Shown: positions 8,666 through 17,449 of the stretch, one piece after another
Numbering within the stretch: position 1 is the first letter of the stretch
Layout of the letters: every line of letters starts with the position of its first letter
NCBI GenBank assembly: GCA_021806645.1
Contig: JAJZQX010000007.1
Span: 62,001-126,000 of the forward strand
Source of the DNA: Myxococcales bacterium
GTDB taxonomy: Bacteria > Myxococcota > Myxococcia > Myxococcales > Anaeromyxobacteraceae
DNA length: 64,000 nt
Direction: 5' to 3'
The notes under the pieces: model-generated
Databases searched by the model: none
The model's input: only the letters and a program-made list of their open reading frames with translations
What the model was told of the DNA's origin: nothing
Made by a program: the position numbers and the translations under genes

Positions 8666-8709
8666 TTCTTAACGGGCCCCCGTGACGGATGCGTGACGCC
8701 GCGGCGACG
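8666..8709 (-). promoter_or_regulatory. Pho box (three 11-bp repeats) in front of pstS
   Basis: On the plus strand GTGACG starts at 8682 and 8693 and GCGACG at 8704, an exact 11-base period. Read towards pstS these are CGTCGC, CGTCAC and CGTCAC. Ten bases beyond the last repeat is TAAGAA (8671-8666), a weak -10 at the same spacing seen for pstC. Confidence 0.75.
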
Positions 8710-8777
8710 ATTCCCGCTGACCCGGGAGGCTCGCCCCTTCCAGGGCCCCGGCACCACCCTGGCTCGCGCCGGGGGAA

Positions 8778-8805
8778 GTCACCGAACGGTCACCCTCTCC
8801 TCACC
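8778..8805 (+). promoter_or_regulatory. Pho box (three 11-bp repeats) in front of the porin gene
   Basis: GTCACC starts at 8778 and 8789 and CTCACC at 8800, again with an exact 11-base period and in the same orientation relative to the gene as the pstS and pstC arrays. No good -10 is visible at the 10-base spacing, and the porin start lies 115 bases downstream. The array sits in the pstS-porin intergenic region, separate from the pstS box. Confidence 0.65.
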
Positions 8806-8920
8806 CGATCGCCGCGGGCGTCCGCCACATTGCGCGACCCAAGCGGCTGTTCGAGCCGAATCCAGGCGCTGGGCGCCCGGAACAACCAGGCGGCACCCGC
8901 CGCCTCTGGAGAAACAGACC

Positions 8921-9988
8921 ATGAGAAGCTTCCAAGCAGCCACCGCCATCCTCCTGATCGGGATCGCGTCCGTAGCAAGGGCCGAGCCGTCCACGATCAT
9001 CTCCGGTAAGGCGTTCGTCGACTACACCTACCGGAACAACGTGGACGACGGGACCGGCCTGGCGGCCGACAAGTACGCCGGGACCGCGCTCGACCTTAAG
9101 CGCTTCTACTTCGCGGTGGACCACACCTTCGACTCCGTCTGGGCCGCTCGCGTCCGCACCGACGTCGGCAACCTGGTCAACGGCAAGTACGACGTGTTCG
9201 TCAAGCACGCCTTCGTCCAGGCCACCATCGCTCCCGAGTTGACGCTCCGCGCCGGCTCCGCTGACCTGCCCTGGGTGCCGTTCCAGGAGGACCTCTACGG
9301 GTACCGCTACGTCGAGAACGTCCTCATCGACCGCGTCAAGGTCGGCACCTCGGCCGACTGGGGCCTCCACGCCGGCGGCAAGCTCGCGAGCGGCCTGGTG
9401 AGCTACGCGGTCTCGGTCGTCAACGGGCGCGGCTACGGCGACCCGACCCGCACCCAGTCGCCGCTCGTCGAGGCCCGCCTCGCCCTCGCGCCGGTCAAGG
9501 GGCTCACGCTGGCGGTGGGTGGCCAGGTCGGCAAGCTCGGCCAGAACGTGATCGGCACCGCGACGCCCCGCAACGCGCAGCGCTTCGACGCGCTCGTGGC
9601 CTGGGTCGACGGCCCGGTGCGGGTGGGTGCGAACGGCTTCTACGCCACGAACTACGACAAGGCGATCGTCACCGGCGCCAAGCCGGAGGACAAGGCCATG
9701 GGCGTCTCCGGCTGGGCCTCCTACGCCTTCAACCCCGAGCTGGCCCTCTTCGGCCGGGGCGACTACGTCCAGCCCAGGAAGGACACCAACCCCGGCCTCA
9801 AGGACGTGTACTTCAACGCCGGCCTGCAGTACACGCCGGCCAAGGCCGTGAACCTGGCCCTGGTGTACAAGCACGAGACCGTCGCCTCCGGCACCGTGAG
9901 CACGTCGAACGGCACCATCGGCTCCACGGTCGCCGGCTCGAAGGGCACCTACAGCGAGGTCGGCGTGTTCGGGCAGTACTCGTTCTAG
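8921..9988 (+). CDS. Outer-membrane beta-barrel porin, probably phosphate-starvation induced (OprP/OprO-like role)
   Basis: A 355-residue protein with a 21-residue signal peptide (cleavage after SVARA) and alternating hydrophobic/polar strands throughout. It ends in ...GVFGQYSF, the aromatic C-terminus recognised by the BAM complex. Basic and aromatic strands are frequent, but no conserved phosphate-binding Arg ladder can be proved by eye. It sits beside pstS, divergently, with its own Pho box array, so I infer a diffusion channel for phosphate or phosphate esters. The ATG at 8921 directly begins the signal peptide; longer readings cross pstS. Confidence 0.8.
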   Translation: MRSFQAATAILLIGIASVARAEPSTIISGKAFVDYTYRNNVDDGTGLAADKYAGTALDLKRFYFAVDHTFDSVWAARVRTDVGNLVNGKYDVFVKHAFVQATIAPELTLRAGSADLPWVPFQEDLYGYRYVENVLIDRVKVGTSADWGLHAGGKLASGLVSYAVSVVNGRGYGDPTRTQSPLVEARLALAPVKGLTLAVGGQVGKLGQNVIGTATPRNAQRFDALVAWVDGPVRVGANGFYATNYDKAIVTGAKPEDKAMGVSGWASYAFNPELALFGRGDYVQPRKDTNPGLKDVYFNAGLQYTPAKAVNLALVYKHETVASGTVSTSNGTIGSTVAGSKGTYSEVGVFGQYSF

Positions 9989-9999
9989 CGGGTGCGGGC

Positions 10000-10039
10000 G
10001 CGGGACGGGCGCGCGCCTCCGGGCTCGCTCCCGTCCCGC
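10000..10039. terminator. Strong hairpin between porin and phoR
   Basis: GCGGGACGGG (10000-10009) pairs perfectly with CCCGTCCCGC (10030-10039), a 10-bp GC-rich stem with a 20-base loop, followed on the plus strand by TTCTTCCC. It lies 12 bases after the porin stop and 43 before the end of the convergent phoR, so it can serve both. Confidence 0.75.
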
Positions 10040-10081
10040 TTCTTCCCGGAGGCGCGGCTGGCGGAGCGCCCTCCCCTCGCC

Positions 10082-11215
10082 TCACGCGGCCGGGAGCCTG
10101 ACGCGGAAGCGCGTGCCCTCGGCACCACTCTCCACGTCGATCTGGCCGTGCATCCCCTGGACGAGGTGCTTGGCGATGGCCAGCCCGAGACCGGTGCCGC
10201 CCGCCTCGCGCGCCCGCCCGGAATCGACGCGGTAGAAGCGCTCGAAGAGGCGCGCCAGGTGGTGCGGCTCGATGCCAGGGCCGGTGTCGGTGACGGTGAG
10301 CACCGCCTCCCCGCCGCTCGACACCGCGCGCAGCTCGACCGAACCGCTCGGCGTGTACTTGATGGCGTTGTCCACCAGGTTGACCACCACCTGCTCGAGG
10401 GCCCGCCCGTCGGCCATGACCGTGATCCCCTCGGGCACGGCCACCCGCAGCTCCAGCCCTTTCTTGCGGGCCGAGGGACCGTGCAGCTCGTCCACCTGCC
10501 GGCCCAGCGGGGTGAGGTCCACCGGCGCGACCTCGAAACGCCACTGGCGCGACTCCAGCCGGGAGAGATCGAGCAGGTCCTGGGTGAGCCGCGAGAGCCG
10601 CTCCGCCTGCCGATGGACGATCTCCACGAACCCGCGCGCCGTCTCGGGCTGGTCCAGCGCGCCCGCCAGCAGCGTCTCGGCGGCTCCGCGGATGGCGGCC
10701 ACCGGCGTGCGCAGCTCGTGGGAGGCGTTGGCCACGAAGTCGCGCCGGGTGGCGGCGGCGCGCCGCTCCTCGGTCACGTCGCGCACCAGGCAGAGCACCT
10801 CGCCGCGCAGGAGCGGCGTCAGGTGCACCGAGAGGGCACGGTGCGGGAGCTCCAGCTCCAGCCGCCGCGCCGACCCTTCCAGCGCCCGGCGCATCGCCTC
10901 GGACAGCTCCCCGCTCCTCGTCACCTCCAGCGAGGTGAGGCCGGCGGCGCGGCCGCTGGCCGAGAGCGCGTCGAAGGCGGCGTTGCAGACCCGCACCCGC
11001 CCGTCCACCGCCACCACCGCCGCGGCGTCGGGCAGCGAGGCCAGCAGCTCCTGCTCGGCAGGATCGCGCACGGTGGCGAAGCGGCGCAGCTCGCGCTGCA
11101 GGAGCAAGCTGCCCAGCTCCGAGACCTCCTGCCCGAGGTCGGCGTGCGGTCCGCCCGCCAGCTCGGCCCGGAGCGCCTTGATGGCCGCCGCCAGCGGCGT
11201 GCGACCCAGGGCCAT
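10082..11215 (-). CDS. phoR: Phosphate regulon sensor kinase PhoR, without membrane segments
   Basis: A 377-residue histidine kinase. A PAS-like domain covers roughly 50-150, followed by the H-box FVANASHELRTP with the phospho-acceptor at H166. The ATPase domain has the N-box VVNLVDNAIKYT, G1 DTGPGI, the F-box LFERFYR and G2 GGTGLGLAI. This order and the VANASHELRTP sequence are PhoR-like. Unlike E. coli PhoR there is no hydrophobic stretch long enough to cross a membrane, so it appears cytosolic. It probably senses Pst/PhoU state through protein contact. Its ATG follows the phoB stop directly (TGA-ATG). Confidence 0.88.
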   Translation of the reverse strand: MALGRTPLAAAIKALRAELAGGPHADLGQEVSELGSLLLQRELRRFATVRDPAEQELLASLPDAAAVVAVDGRVRVCNAAFDALSASGRAAGLTSLEVTRSGELSEAMRRALEGSARRLELELPHRALSVHLTPLLRGEVLCLVRDVTEERRAAATRRDFVANASHELRTPVAAIRGAAETLLAGALDQPETARGFVEIVHRQAERLSRLTQDLLDLSRLESRQWRFEVAPVDLTPLGRQVDELHGPSARKKGLELRVAVPEGITVMADGRALEQVVVNLVDNAIKYTPSGSVELRAVSSGGEAVLTVTDTGPGIEPHHLARLFERFYRVDSGRAREAGGTGLGLAIAKHLVQGMHGQIDVESGAEGTRFRVRLPAA

Positions 11216-11920
11216 TCAGTGCCCCTCTTCCTTGTCCGCCGGATCCACCATCCGGTACCCGATCCCGCGGACCGTCTCCAGCAGGTCGCGCCCGGCGCCC
11301 AGCTTCTCGCGCAGCCGCTTGACGTGGGTGTCCACCGTCCGCGTCTCCACGTCGGGCGACATCTCCCACACGTCCTCGAGCAGCTGCTCCCGCGACTGCA
11401 CGCGCCCGAGCCTCGACATGAAGGTGGTGAGGAGCCGGAACTCGAGCGGTGTCAGGTCCATCTCGCCGCTTTCGACGAAGGCGCGGTGGGCCTCGACATC
11501 CACGCGGATGGGCCCGACCCGCTCGCGCGGCCGCTCCACGCTCCGCCCGCCGCCGGCCCGCCGCAGCACCGCCTTGAGCCGCAGCACCAGCTCGCGAACG
11601 CTGAAGGGCTTGGTGACGTAGTCGTCCGCCCCCAGCTCGAAGCCGACCACGCGGTCGACCTCCTCGCCCTTGGCGGTGAGCATCACGACCGGCACGTGGC
11701 GGGTGCGAGGGTCGGCCTTGATGCGCCGGCAGACCTCGGTGCCCGCGAGGTCGGGCAGCATCAGGTCGAGCAGCACGAGGTCGGGGACCCGGCGCTTCAG
11801 CGCCAGCAGCGCCTCCTCGCCCCGCGTCGCCAGGATGGTCTCGAACCCGGCCGCGCGCAGGTTGAAGTCGAGGACCGAGAGGAGGTCGCGCTCGTCGTCA
11901 CAGAGGAGAACCGTGGTCAC
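11216..11920 (-). CDS. phoB: Phosphate regulon response regulator PhoB
   Basis: A 234-residue OmpR-family regulator. The receiver domain has the acidic pair D8/D9, phospho-acceptor D52 (LVLLDLMLPD), the conserved T in VVMLTAKG and K in DDYVTKPFS. The C-terminal winged helix ends in the recognition region TVDTHVKRLREKLG and GIGYRM. I chose the GTG at 11920 because it begins right at TTVLLCDDE; earlier starts add 26 residues not seen in this family. It would bind the 11-bp repeats upstream of pstS, pstC and the porin. It is divergent from the OmpA-type lipoprotein. Confidence 0.92.
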   Translation of the reverse strand: MTTVLLCDDERDLLSVLDFNLRAAGFETILATRGEEALLALKRRVPDLVLLDLMLPDLAGTEVCRRIKADPRTRHVPVVMLTAKGEEVDRVVGFELGADDYVTKPFSVRELVLRLKAVLRRAGGGRSVERPRERVGPIRVDVEAHRAFVESGEMDLTPLEFRLLTTFMSRLGRVQSREQLLEDVWEMSPDVETRTVDTHVKRLREKLGAGRDLLETVRGIGYRMVDPADKEEGH

Positions 11921-11942
11921 GTTCGGATCACCGCATGGCAGC

Positions 11943-11990
11943 GTGACAGGACGGCGGCCCGCACGCAACGGATCGGTGACGCCGTCACCG
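11943..11990. promoter_or_regulatory. Possible autoregulatory Pho sites and 17-bp palindrome upstream of phoB
   Basis: CGGTGACGCCGTCACCG at 11974-11990 is a perfect palindrome (8-bp arms, one central base) built from the same GTGACG/CGTCAC core as the Pho boxes. A second core, GTGACA, lies at 11943, exactly 33 bases (three 11-bp turns) from the GTGACG at 11976, with only degenerate repeats between. It is 54-70 bases upstream of phoB and 57-73 upstream of the divergent gene at 12047. Confidence 0.45.
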
Positions 11991-12046
11991 CGGCGCACCC
12001 CGCCGGGGATCCCTCCGTTCGCGCTCCGAGGTACGATGTGAGCCCA

Positions 12047-13114
12047 ATGTGCCGCCCCGCGCCCGTCCTCGCGTCATGCCTCGCCCTGCTCACCGCGTGC
12101 GCCGGAGCCCGCTCCGCGCCCAGCGAACCGGTGCCGGTGCCGGAGCCGGCCCTCCTCAAGCCGGCCGAGCTGGCGCGGGTCCGCTGCCTGCTGCTCGCAC
12201 CGGTCGAGAGCGCCGCCGACGCGCCGCTGGCCGCCGGCGCCGCCACGCGCGCGCTGGAGGCGAGCGTGGACCCGACCCGGACGCAGTCCCTCCCGGTGGA
12301 CGAGCTGCGCGCCATGCTGGACGAGACGCCGCTGGAGCTCCCGGCCGGCGTTTCCGGCGGCATGGCGCTGGAGCTGGCCGAGCTGCTCGGTGCCGACGGC
12401 GCGCTCTATGGCGCCGTGGAAGGGCGAGGCCGCGGCCGGGAGCCGGGCTTGCTGGTGACGCTCCGGCTCATCCTGGCCGGAAGCCGGGAGCTGGTCTTCG
12501 CGGCCAGCGCCCCCGTCGTGCCGTGGCCGGGCGAGCCGCTCGAGGCGGCGGTGCGCCGGAGCATCGTCGACCTGGCGCGGCCGGCGCTGGACCGGCTCGG
12601 CGCCCGAGGGCCGCGCAGCTGCTTCGCCCGTAGCCGCCGCGACGCGCTCCATGCCGCGGCCGTCTCCCTCCGCGCCACGACGGACCCGCCGCCCTCCGCC
12701 GAGCTGGCCTCCGGCGCGACCGGACCCACCGGGCTTCGCACCGCGCGCCAGCGGGAATGGGCTCGCCGGCTGGGAGGGAACGGCCGGGTGACGCTCGACG
12801 AGGTGGCGTTCGCCGCGCGCACCGCCGACCTGGCCCGCGAAGCCGGCCTGGCCGACCTCGCGCTGGTGCTCGGCACGGTGCCGGCGCTCACCATCCGGCT
12901 GGAGGGGTATGTAGACGCCTCGGACGATCCGGCCGGTGACTTGCGCCTGTCGCTGGCCATGGCGCAGACGGCGGCCAGGCGGCTCGTCGAGCTGGGCGTG
13001 AGGGCCGGGCGGATCGCCGTGTCCGGCCGTGGCAGCGAGAACCCGCTGGTCCCGAATTTCACGGCGCGTGGACGAGCCGCCAACCGACGCATCGAGGCGA
13101 GCGTCCCCTGGTGA
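12047..13114 (+). CDS. OmpA-family lipoprotein
   Basis: A 355-residue lipoprotein. The signal peptide ends in the lipobox LTAC with acylated C18. The middle (about 45-250) has no fold I recognise. The last ~85 residues, from LTIRLEGYVDASDD to RANRRIEASV, match an OmpA-like peptidoglycan-binding domain, including the GRGSENPLVPN segment and the terminal R-x-x-NRRIE motif. It probably ties the outer membrane to the cell wall. The next gene begins in a GTGA overlap with its stop. The ATG at 12047 is the first one giving a signal peptide. Confidence 0.8.
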   Translation: MCRPAPVLASCLALLTACAGARSAPSEPVPVPEPALLKPAELARVRCLLLAPVESAADAPLAAGAATRALEASVDPTRTQSLPVDELRAMLDETPLELPAGVSGGMALELAELLGADGALYGAVEGRGRGREPGLLVTLRLILAGSRELVFAASAPVVPWPGEPLEAAVRRSIVDLARPALDRLGARGPRSCFARSRRDALHAAAVSLRATTDPPPSAELASGATGPTGLRTARQREWARRLGGNGRVTLDEVAFAARTADLAREAGLADLALVLGTVPALTIRLEGYVDASDDPAGDLRLSLAMAQTAARRLVELGVRAGRIAVSGRGSENPLVPNFTARGRAANRRIEASVPW

Positions 13115-14088
13115 CTCCCCCCACCGTCGATCCGGGCGGCGTGTCCGAGACGCACTCGTTCGACGGCGAGGACGCCGGCCGGCCGCCGACCGACGACCTC
13201 GGCGCCCTCTCCCGTGCCGGGGTGGTTCTCATCTCGACCGGGCTCATCCTCTGCATCGGCGTGGGCGACGTCCTCACCGGCCCCGACGTCAACTTCACCC
13301 TCCTCTACCTTGGCCCCATCGCCTTCGGCGCGTGGCTCGGCTCGACGCGGTGGGGCTTCGGGCTCTCGGCGCTGGCCTCGATCGTCTCGAGCTCCTCGGA
13401 CCTCTACGCCCGGCAGGGCACGCAACTCCCCGGCGGCGTGCTGGCCTGGAACCTGATGGTCCAGTTCGGCGTCTTCCTGGCGCTGGTGCTGCTGATCACC
13501 GGCCTGCGAGATCGGCTGGAGGTGGAGCAGCAGATGGCCCGCACCGATCCCCTCACCGGCCTGCCCAACCGGCGGGCCTTCGGCGAGGCGGCCACGCTGG
13601 AGCTCGAGCGGGCGCGGCGCAGCGGCCGGCCGCTCTCCTTCGCCTACCTCGACTGCGACGACTTCAAGTTCGTCAACGACGCGCGGGGACACCACGAGGG
13701 GGACGCGCTGCTGGTGGTGGTGGCCCAGACCATGCGCGCCTCGACCCGCTCCGTGGACACGCTGGCGCGGCTGGGCGGCGACGAGTTCGGCCTGCTCATG
13801 CACGAGACCGACGCGGCCGCGGCGCTGGCGCTGGTGACGCGGGTTCGGACCAACCTGCTGGCGGCGGTGGCGCGCCACGGGTGGAACGTGGGCTTCTCCA
13901 TCGGCGTGGCCACCTTCGTCGAGGCGCCGAACCAGCTCGACGACCTGCTGGCCCGTGGCGACGAGCTGATGTACGAGGCCAAGCGGATCGCCCGCGGCTC
14001 GATCCGCTCCGGCGCCTTCGGCGCCGCGCCGGTGGCGCCGCCGGGGCCGCTGCCGGACCACACCCGCGAGCCGGGCCGGGAGCCCTGA
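13111..14088 (+). CDS. Membrane-bound diguanylate cyclase (GGDEF domain) with inhibitory site
   Basis: A 325-residue protein. Residues 1-30 are polar, and three to four hydrophobic segments follow between 33 and 132. A complete GGDEF domain runs from ARTDPLTGLPNRRAF (143) to about 300. The active site is GGDEF at 222-226, and RSVD at 213-216 lies exactly five residues before it, which is the RxxD product-inhibition site. It should make c-di-GMP and be feedback controlled. A Pro-rich tail follows. It overlaps the lipoprotein by 4 bases, so a cell-envelope signal is plausible but unproven. Confidence 0.92.
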   Translation: MTPPTVDPGGVSETHSFDGEDAGRPPTDDLGALSRAGVVLISTGLILCIGVGDVLTGPDVNFTLLYLGPIAFGAWLGSTRWGFGLSALASIVSSSSDLYARQGTQLPGGVLAWNLMVQFGVFLALVLLITGLRDRLEVEQQMARTDPLTGLPNRRAFGEAATLELERARRSGRPLSFAYLDCDDFKFVNDARGHHEGDALLVVVAQTMRASTRSVDTLARLGGDEFGLLMHETDAAAALALVTRVRTNLLAAVARHGWNVGFSIGVATFVEAPNQLDDLLARGDELMYEAKRIARGSIRSGAFGAAPVAPPGPLPDHTREPGREP

Positions 14089-14097
14089 GGCGCCGAC

Positions 14098-15261
14098 ATG
14101 CACTTCTTCGCCACGTGCAGCAAGGGGACCGAGGGGGCGCTGCGCCAGGAGCTGGCGGCGCTCAAGCTGCCGGCGGTGCGGGGCGGGCGCGGCGGCGTCC
14201 ACTTCGAGGGGCGGCTGGAGCACGGCGCCAAGGCCTGCCTCCACTCGCGCACCGCCATGCGCGTGCTGCTCGAGCTGGCGGCCTTCCCCGTGGACGGCGC
14301 CGACGCGCTCTACGAGGGCGCGCGCGCGGTCGACTGGACGCCGTGGCTCACCGAGCGGACCACCCTGGCCGTGGAAGCCACCGGCCTGGCGCCCGGGGTC
14401 ACCCACACCGGCTTCGCCGCGCTCAAGGTGAAGGACGGGGTGGTGGACATGCTCCGCGACAAGCTGGGCGCCCGGCCCGACGTGGACACCAGGAACCCCG
14501 ACGTCCCCATCGTGCTCCACCTGGACGGCGGGCGGGCCACCCTCTCGCTCGACCTGGCCGGCGAGCCGCTCCACCGGCGCGGCTGGCGCACCACCACCTC
14601 GGTGGCGCCGCTCAAGGAGACGCTGGCGGCCGCGGTGCTGCTGGCCGGCCGCGTCGAGGTTGAGGCGCCGTTCGTCGATCCGCTCTGCGGCTCCGGCACG
14701 CTGGCCATCGAGCAGGCGCTGCGCGCCCGCCGCATCCCGCCCGGCCTGGAGCGGTCCTTCGCCTTCCAGCGCTGGCCCTGCTACCGCGAGGAGCTGCAGT
14801 CGCGCTGGGACCGGCTCCGGTCCCAGGCCCGCGCCGCGGTGCTGCCGGCGGCGCCGGCGCCCATCTTCGCCTCCGACTTCCACCCCAAGGCCATCGACGC
14901 CTGCCGCCGCAACGCCCACCTCGCCGGCGTCTCGGGCGACGTGGTGATCGAGCAGGCCAACGTGCGCGATCTCCAGCCGCGCGGCGAGCCGGGAACGCTC
15001 TGCATGAACCCGCCCTACGGCGAGCGGCTCATCGCCGAGGAGGAGGGGCCCGAGGCCCGCTCGGCGGCGCGGACGCAGGAGCGCAAGCTGGCCGGCTTCT
15101 ACCGGCTCCTCGCCGAGCTGCTGGACCGCCACCCGGGCTGGAGCGCCGTCCTCCTCTCCGGCAACCCGCTCCTGCAGAAGACGCTGGCCCGCAAGGCCGA
15201 GATCGACCACCGGCTCTGGAACGGGCCGCTGGAGATCCACCTGCTGCGCTACCGGCTCTGA
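14098..15261 (+). CDS. RlmL-type THUMP-domain RNA (guanine-N2) methyltransferase
   Basis: A 387-residue member of the RlmL/YpsC family. It starts with the ferredoxin-like segment FFATCSKGTEGALRQEL, followed by a THUMP domain (about 50-150, with FAALKVKDGVVDMLRDKLG) and a class I SAM fold with DPLCGSGTLAIEQAL and catalytic NPPYGERL. It modifies a guanosine in rRNA. It is longer than the paralogue at 2353 because its THUMP domain is complete. It follows the cyclase by 9 bases and is probably co-transcribed, though no functional link is evident. Confidence 0.9.
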   Translation: MHFFATCSKGTEGALRQELAALKLPAVRGGRGGVHFEGRLEHGAKACLHSRTAMRVLLELAAFPVDGADALYEGARAVDWTPWLTERTTLAVEATGLAPGVTHTGFAALKVKDGVVDMLRDKLGARPDVDTRNPDVPIVLHLDGGRATLSLDLAGEPLHRRGWRTTTSVAPLKETLAAAVLLAGRVEVEAPFVDPLCGSGTLAIEQALRARRIPPGLERSFAFQRWPCYREELQSRWDRLRSQARAAVLPAAPAPIFASDFHPKAIDACRRNAHLAGVSGDVVIEQANVRDLQPRGEPGTLCMNPPYGERLIAEEEGPEARSAARTQERKLAGFYRLLAELLDRHPGWSAVLLSGNPLLQKTLARKAEIDHRLWNGPLEIHLLRYRL

Positions 15262-15362
15262 GTGCTGGTCGTGCCGGGGCCCCCAGGTCCCTTGCGCGGC
15301 CCGCCGGCTTTGCTAGTGTCCGCGCCCCGGATCGCCCGGAGTCGCCGTTCCGAGGAGTCATC

Positions 15363-17402
15363 ATGGGCCAGGATGCACCTTCGCCGAGCGGCGACCACCC
15401 GCCGCACCACGCCCCCCCACCCCCGGGGACCGCGTACCAGCGCCTGAAGCGGCTCGTCTTCGGCGCCCCTCGCGACGTCGAGGACCCGCACACCTACCAC
15501 TCGATGTCGCTCATCGCGCTGCTGGCCTGGGTCGGGCTCGGCGCCGACGGCCTCTCCTCCTCCTCCTACGGCCCCGACGAGGCCTTCCGCGCCCTGGGCG
15601 ACCACCGGTCGCTGGCCATCTTCCTGGCGCTGGCGACCGGCGTGACCGTGCTGGTCATCTCGGTCGCCTACTCCCAGATCATCAAGCACTTCCCCTTCGG
15701 CGGCGGCGGCTACGTGGTGGCCACCCAGCTGCTCGGTCCCCGGGCCGGCGTGGTCTCCGGCTCGGCGCTGCTGGTCGACTACATCCTCACCATCTCGGTC
15801 TCCGTCGCCTCCGGCGCCGACGCCATCTTCAGCTTCCTGCCGCCGGCGTGGCACGCCGGGAAGCTGTCCGCCGCGGTGCTGGCCATCTTCCTGCTGGTGG
15901 TGCTCAACCTGCGCGGCGTGAAGGAGTCGGTCTCGATCCTGGCCCCCATCTTCGGCCTCTTCCTCCTCACTCACGTCGTGCTCATCCTTGGCGGAATCGG
16001 CTCGCACCTGGGCGAGATCCCCAAGGTGGCCGGCGAGGTGGGCCAAAGCCTGCGCGCCTCGCACGGCAAGCTCGGCCTGATCGGGCTCATGGCCGTCTTC
16101 GTCAAGGCCTACTCGATGGGCGGCGGCACCTACACCGGCATCGAGGCGGTCTCCAACGGCCTCCAGATCATGCGCGAGCCGAAGGTGAGGACGGCGCAGC
16201 GGACCATGGTCTACATGGCCATCTCGCTGGCGCTCACCGCCGGCGGCATCCTGGTCCTCTACCTGCTCTTCCACGTTGTGCCGGCGGAAGGGAAGACCCT
16301 CAACGCGGTGCTGCTGGAGCGGTTCACGCAGTCCTGGAGGATCGGCGGCGTGAACGTCGGCCACGGCTTCCTGGTGGTGACGCTGGTGGCCGAGGCGGCG
16401 CTCCTCTTCGTCGCCGCCCAGGCCGGCTTCATCGACGGCCCGCGGGTCATGTCCAACATGGCCACCGACTCCTGGCTGCCGCACCGCTTCGCCCAGCTCT
16501 CCGACCGGCTCACCATGCGCGACGGCGTCTGGCTGATGGGCGGCGCCTCGCTGGTGACACTCCTCTACACGCGCGGGGACATCACCACGCTGGTCACGAT
16601 GTACTCGATCAACGTCTTCCTGACCTTCTCGCTCTCGCAGCTGGCCATGGTGAAGTACTGGGCGCGGCGCAAGGAGGCCGGGCGGAAGCGCGGGCTCGCC
16701 ATCCACGGAGTGGCCTTGGTCCTCTGCCTCTCGATCCTCTCCGGCACCATCTACGAGAAGGGCGCGGAGGGCGGCTGGATGACCATCCTGGTCACCAGCC
16801 TGCTGGTGGTCCTCTGCCTGGTCATCAAGCGCCACTACGGCAAGGTCCAGCGGAACCTGCGGCGGCTGGACGCCATCATGGCGGCCCTCCCGACCCACTC
16901 CGGCAAGCCCAACCCGGTCGTCGACCCCACGGCCCAGACCGCGGTGCTGCTGGTGGGCAGCTATGGCGGCCTCGGCATCCACCAGCTGCTCACGGTGAAG
17001 CGGATCTTCGGCGAGCACTTCCGGAACTTCATCTTCGTCTCGGTGGGCGTGGTCGACTCGGCCACCATGAAGGGGGTCGAGGAGGTGGACCGGGTCCGGC
17101 TGCGGACGGAGACCGGGCTGCAGCAGTACGTCGAGGCGGCTCATCGGCTCGGGCTGGCCGCCGACTACCGGATGGAGATCGGGACCGAGGCGGTGGCCGT
17201 GGCGGAGCAGCTCTGCCTGCAGATCGCCCAGGAGTTCCCGCGGGCCGTCTTCTTCGCCGGCAAGCTGATCTTCGAGCGCGAGCAGGTCTTCCAGCGGCTC
17301 CTGCACAACGAGACCGCCTACCAGCTCCAGCGGCGGCTCCAGTTCGGCGGCCTCAACGCCATGGTGCTGCCGGTGCGGGTGATGGACGAGCAGCCGGCGT
17401 AG
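15363..17402 (+). CDS. APC-superfamily permease (KimA/amino-acid-permease-like) with cytoplasmic C-terminal domain
   Basis: A 679-residue transporter with about twelve membrane helices between residues 50 and 490 and a soluble ~180-residue C-terminus. The opening WVGLGADGLSSSSYGPDEAF corresponds to the substrate/cation-binding first helix (G-L-S-S-x-x-Y-G-P) found in KimA-type potassium importers and related APC permeases. Two short glycine-rich signatures, FPFGGGGYVVA and YSMGGGTYTGIEAVSNG, support the APC fold. The C-terminal part (TAVLLVGSYGGLGIHQLL...) looks USP/regulatory. AGGAG lies 7 bases before the ATG. The substrate, potassium or an amino acid, cannot be settled. Confidence 0.72.
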   Translation: MGQDAPSPSGDHPPHHAPPPPGTAYQRLKRLVFGAPRDVEDPHTYHSMSLIALLAWVGLGADGLSSSSYGPDEAFRALGDHRSLAIFLALATGVTVLVISVAYSQIIKHFPFGGGGYVVATQLLGPRAGVVSGSALLVDYILTISVSVASGADAIFSFLPPAWHAGKLSAAVLAIFLLVVLNLRGVKESVSILAPIFGLFLLTHVVLILGGIGSHLGEIPKVAGEVGQSLRASHGKLGLIGLMAVFVKAYSMGGGTYTGIEAVSNGLQIMREPKVRTAQRTMVYMAISLALTAGGILVLYLLFHVVPAEGKTLNAVLLERFTQSWRIGGVNVGHGFLVVTLVAEAALLFVAAQAGFIDGPRVMSNMATDSWLPHRFAQLSDRLTMRDGVWLMGGASLVTLLYTRGDITTLVTMYSINVFLTFSLSQLAMVKYWARRKEAGRKRGLAIHGVALVLCLSILSGTIYEKGAEGGWMTILVTSLLVVLCLVIKRHYGKVQRNLRRLDAIMAALPTHSGKPNPVVDPTAQTAVLLVGSYGGLGIHQLLTVKRIFGEHFRNFIFVSVGVVDSATMKGVEEVDRVRLRTETGLQQYVEAAHRLGLAADYRMEIGTEAVAVAEQLCLQIAQEFPRAVFFAGKLIFEREQVFQRLLHNETAYQLQRRLQFGGLNAMVLPVRVMDEQPA

Positions 17403-17449
17403 GACTCCCGAGCAGGCACTGCCCGCGACTCACGACGCCGAAGCGCGGC

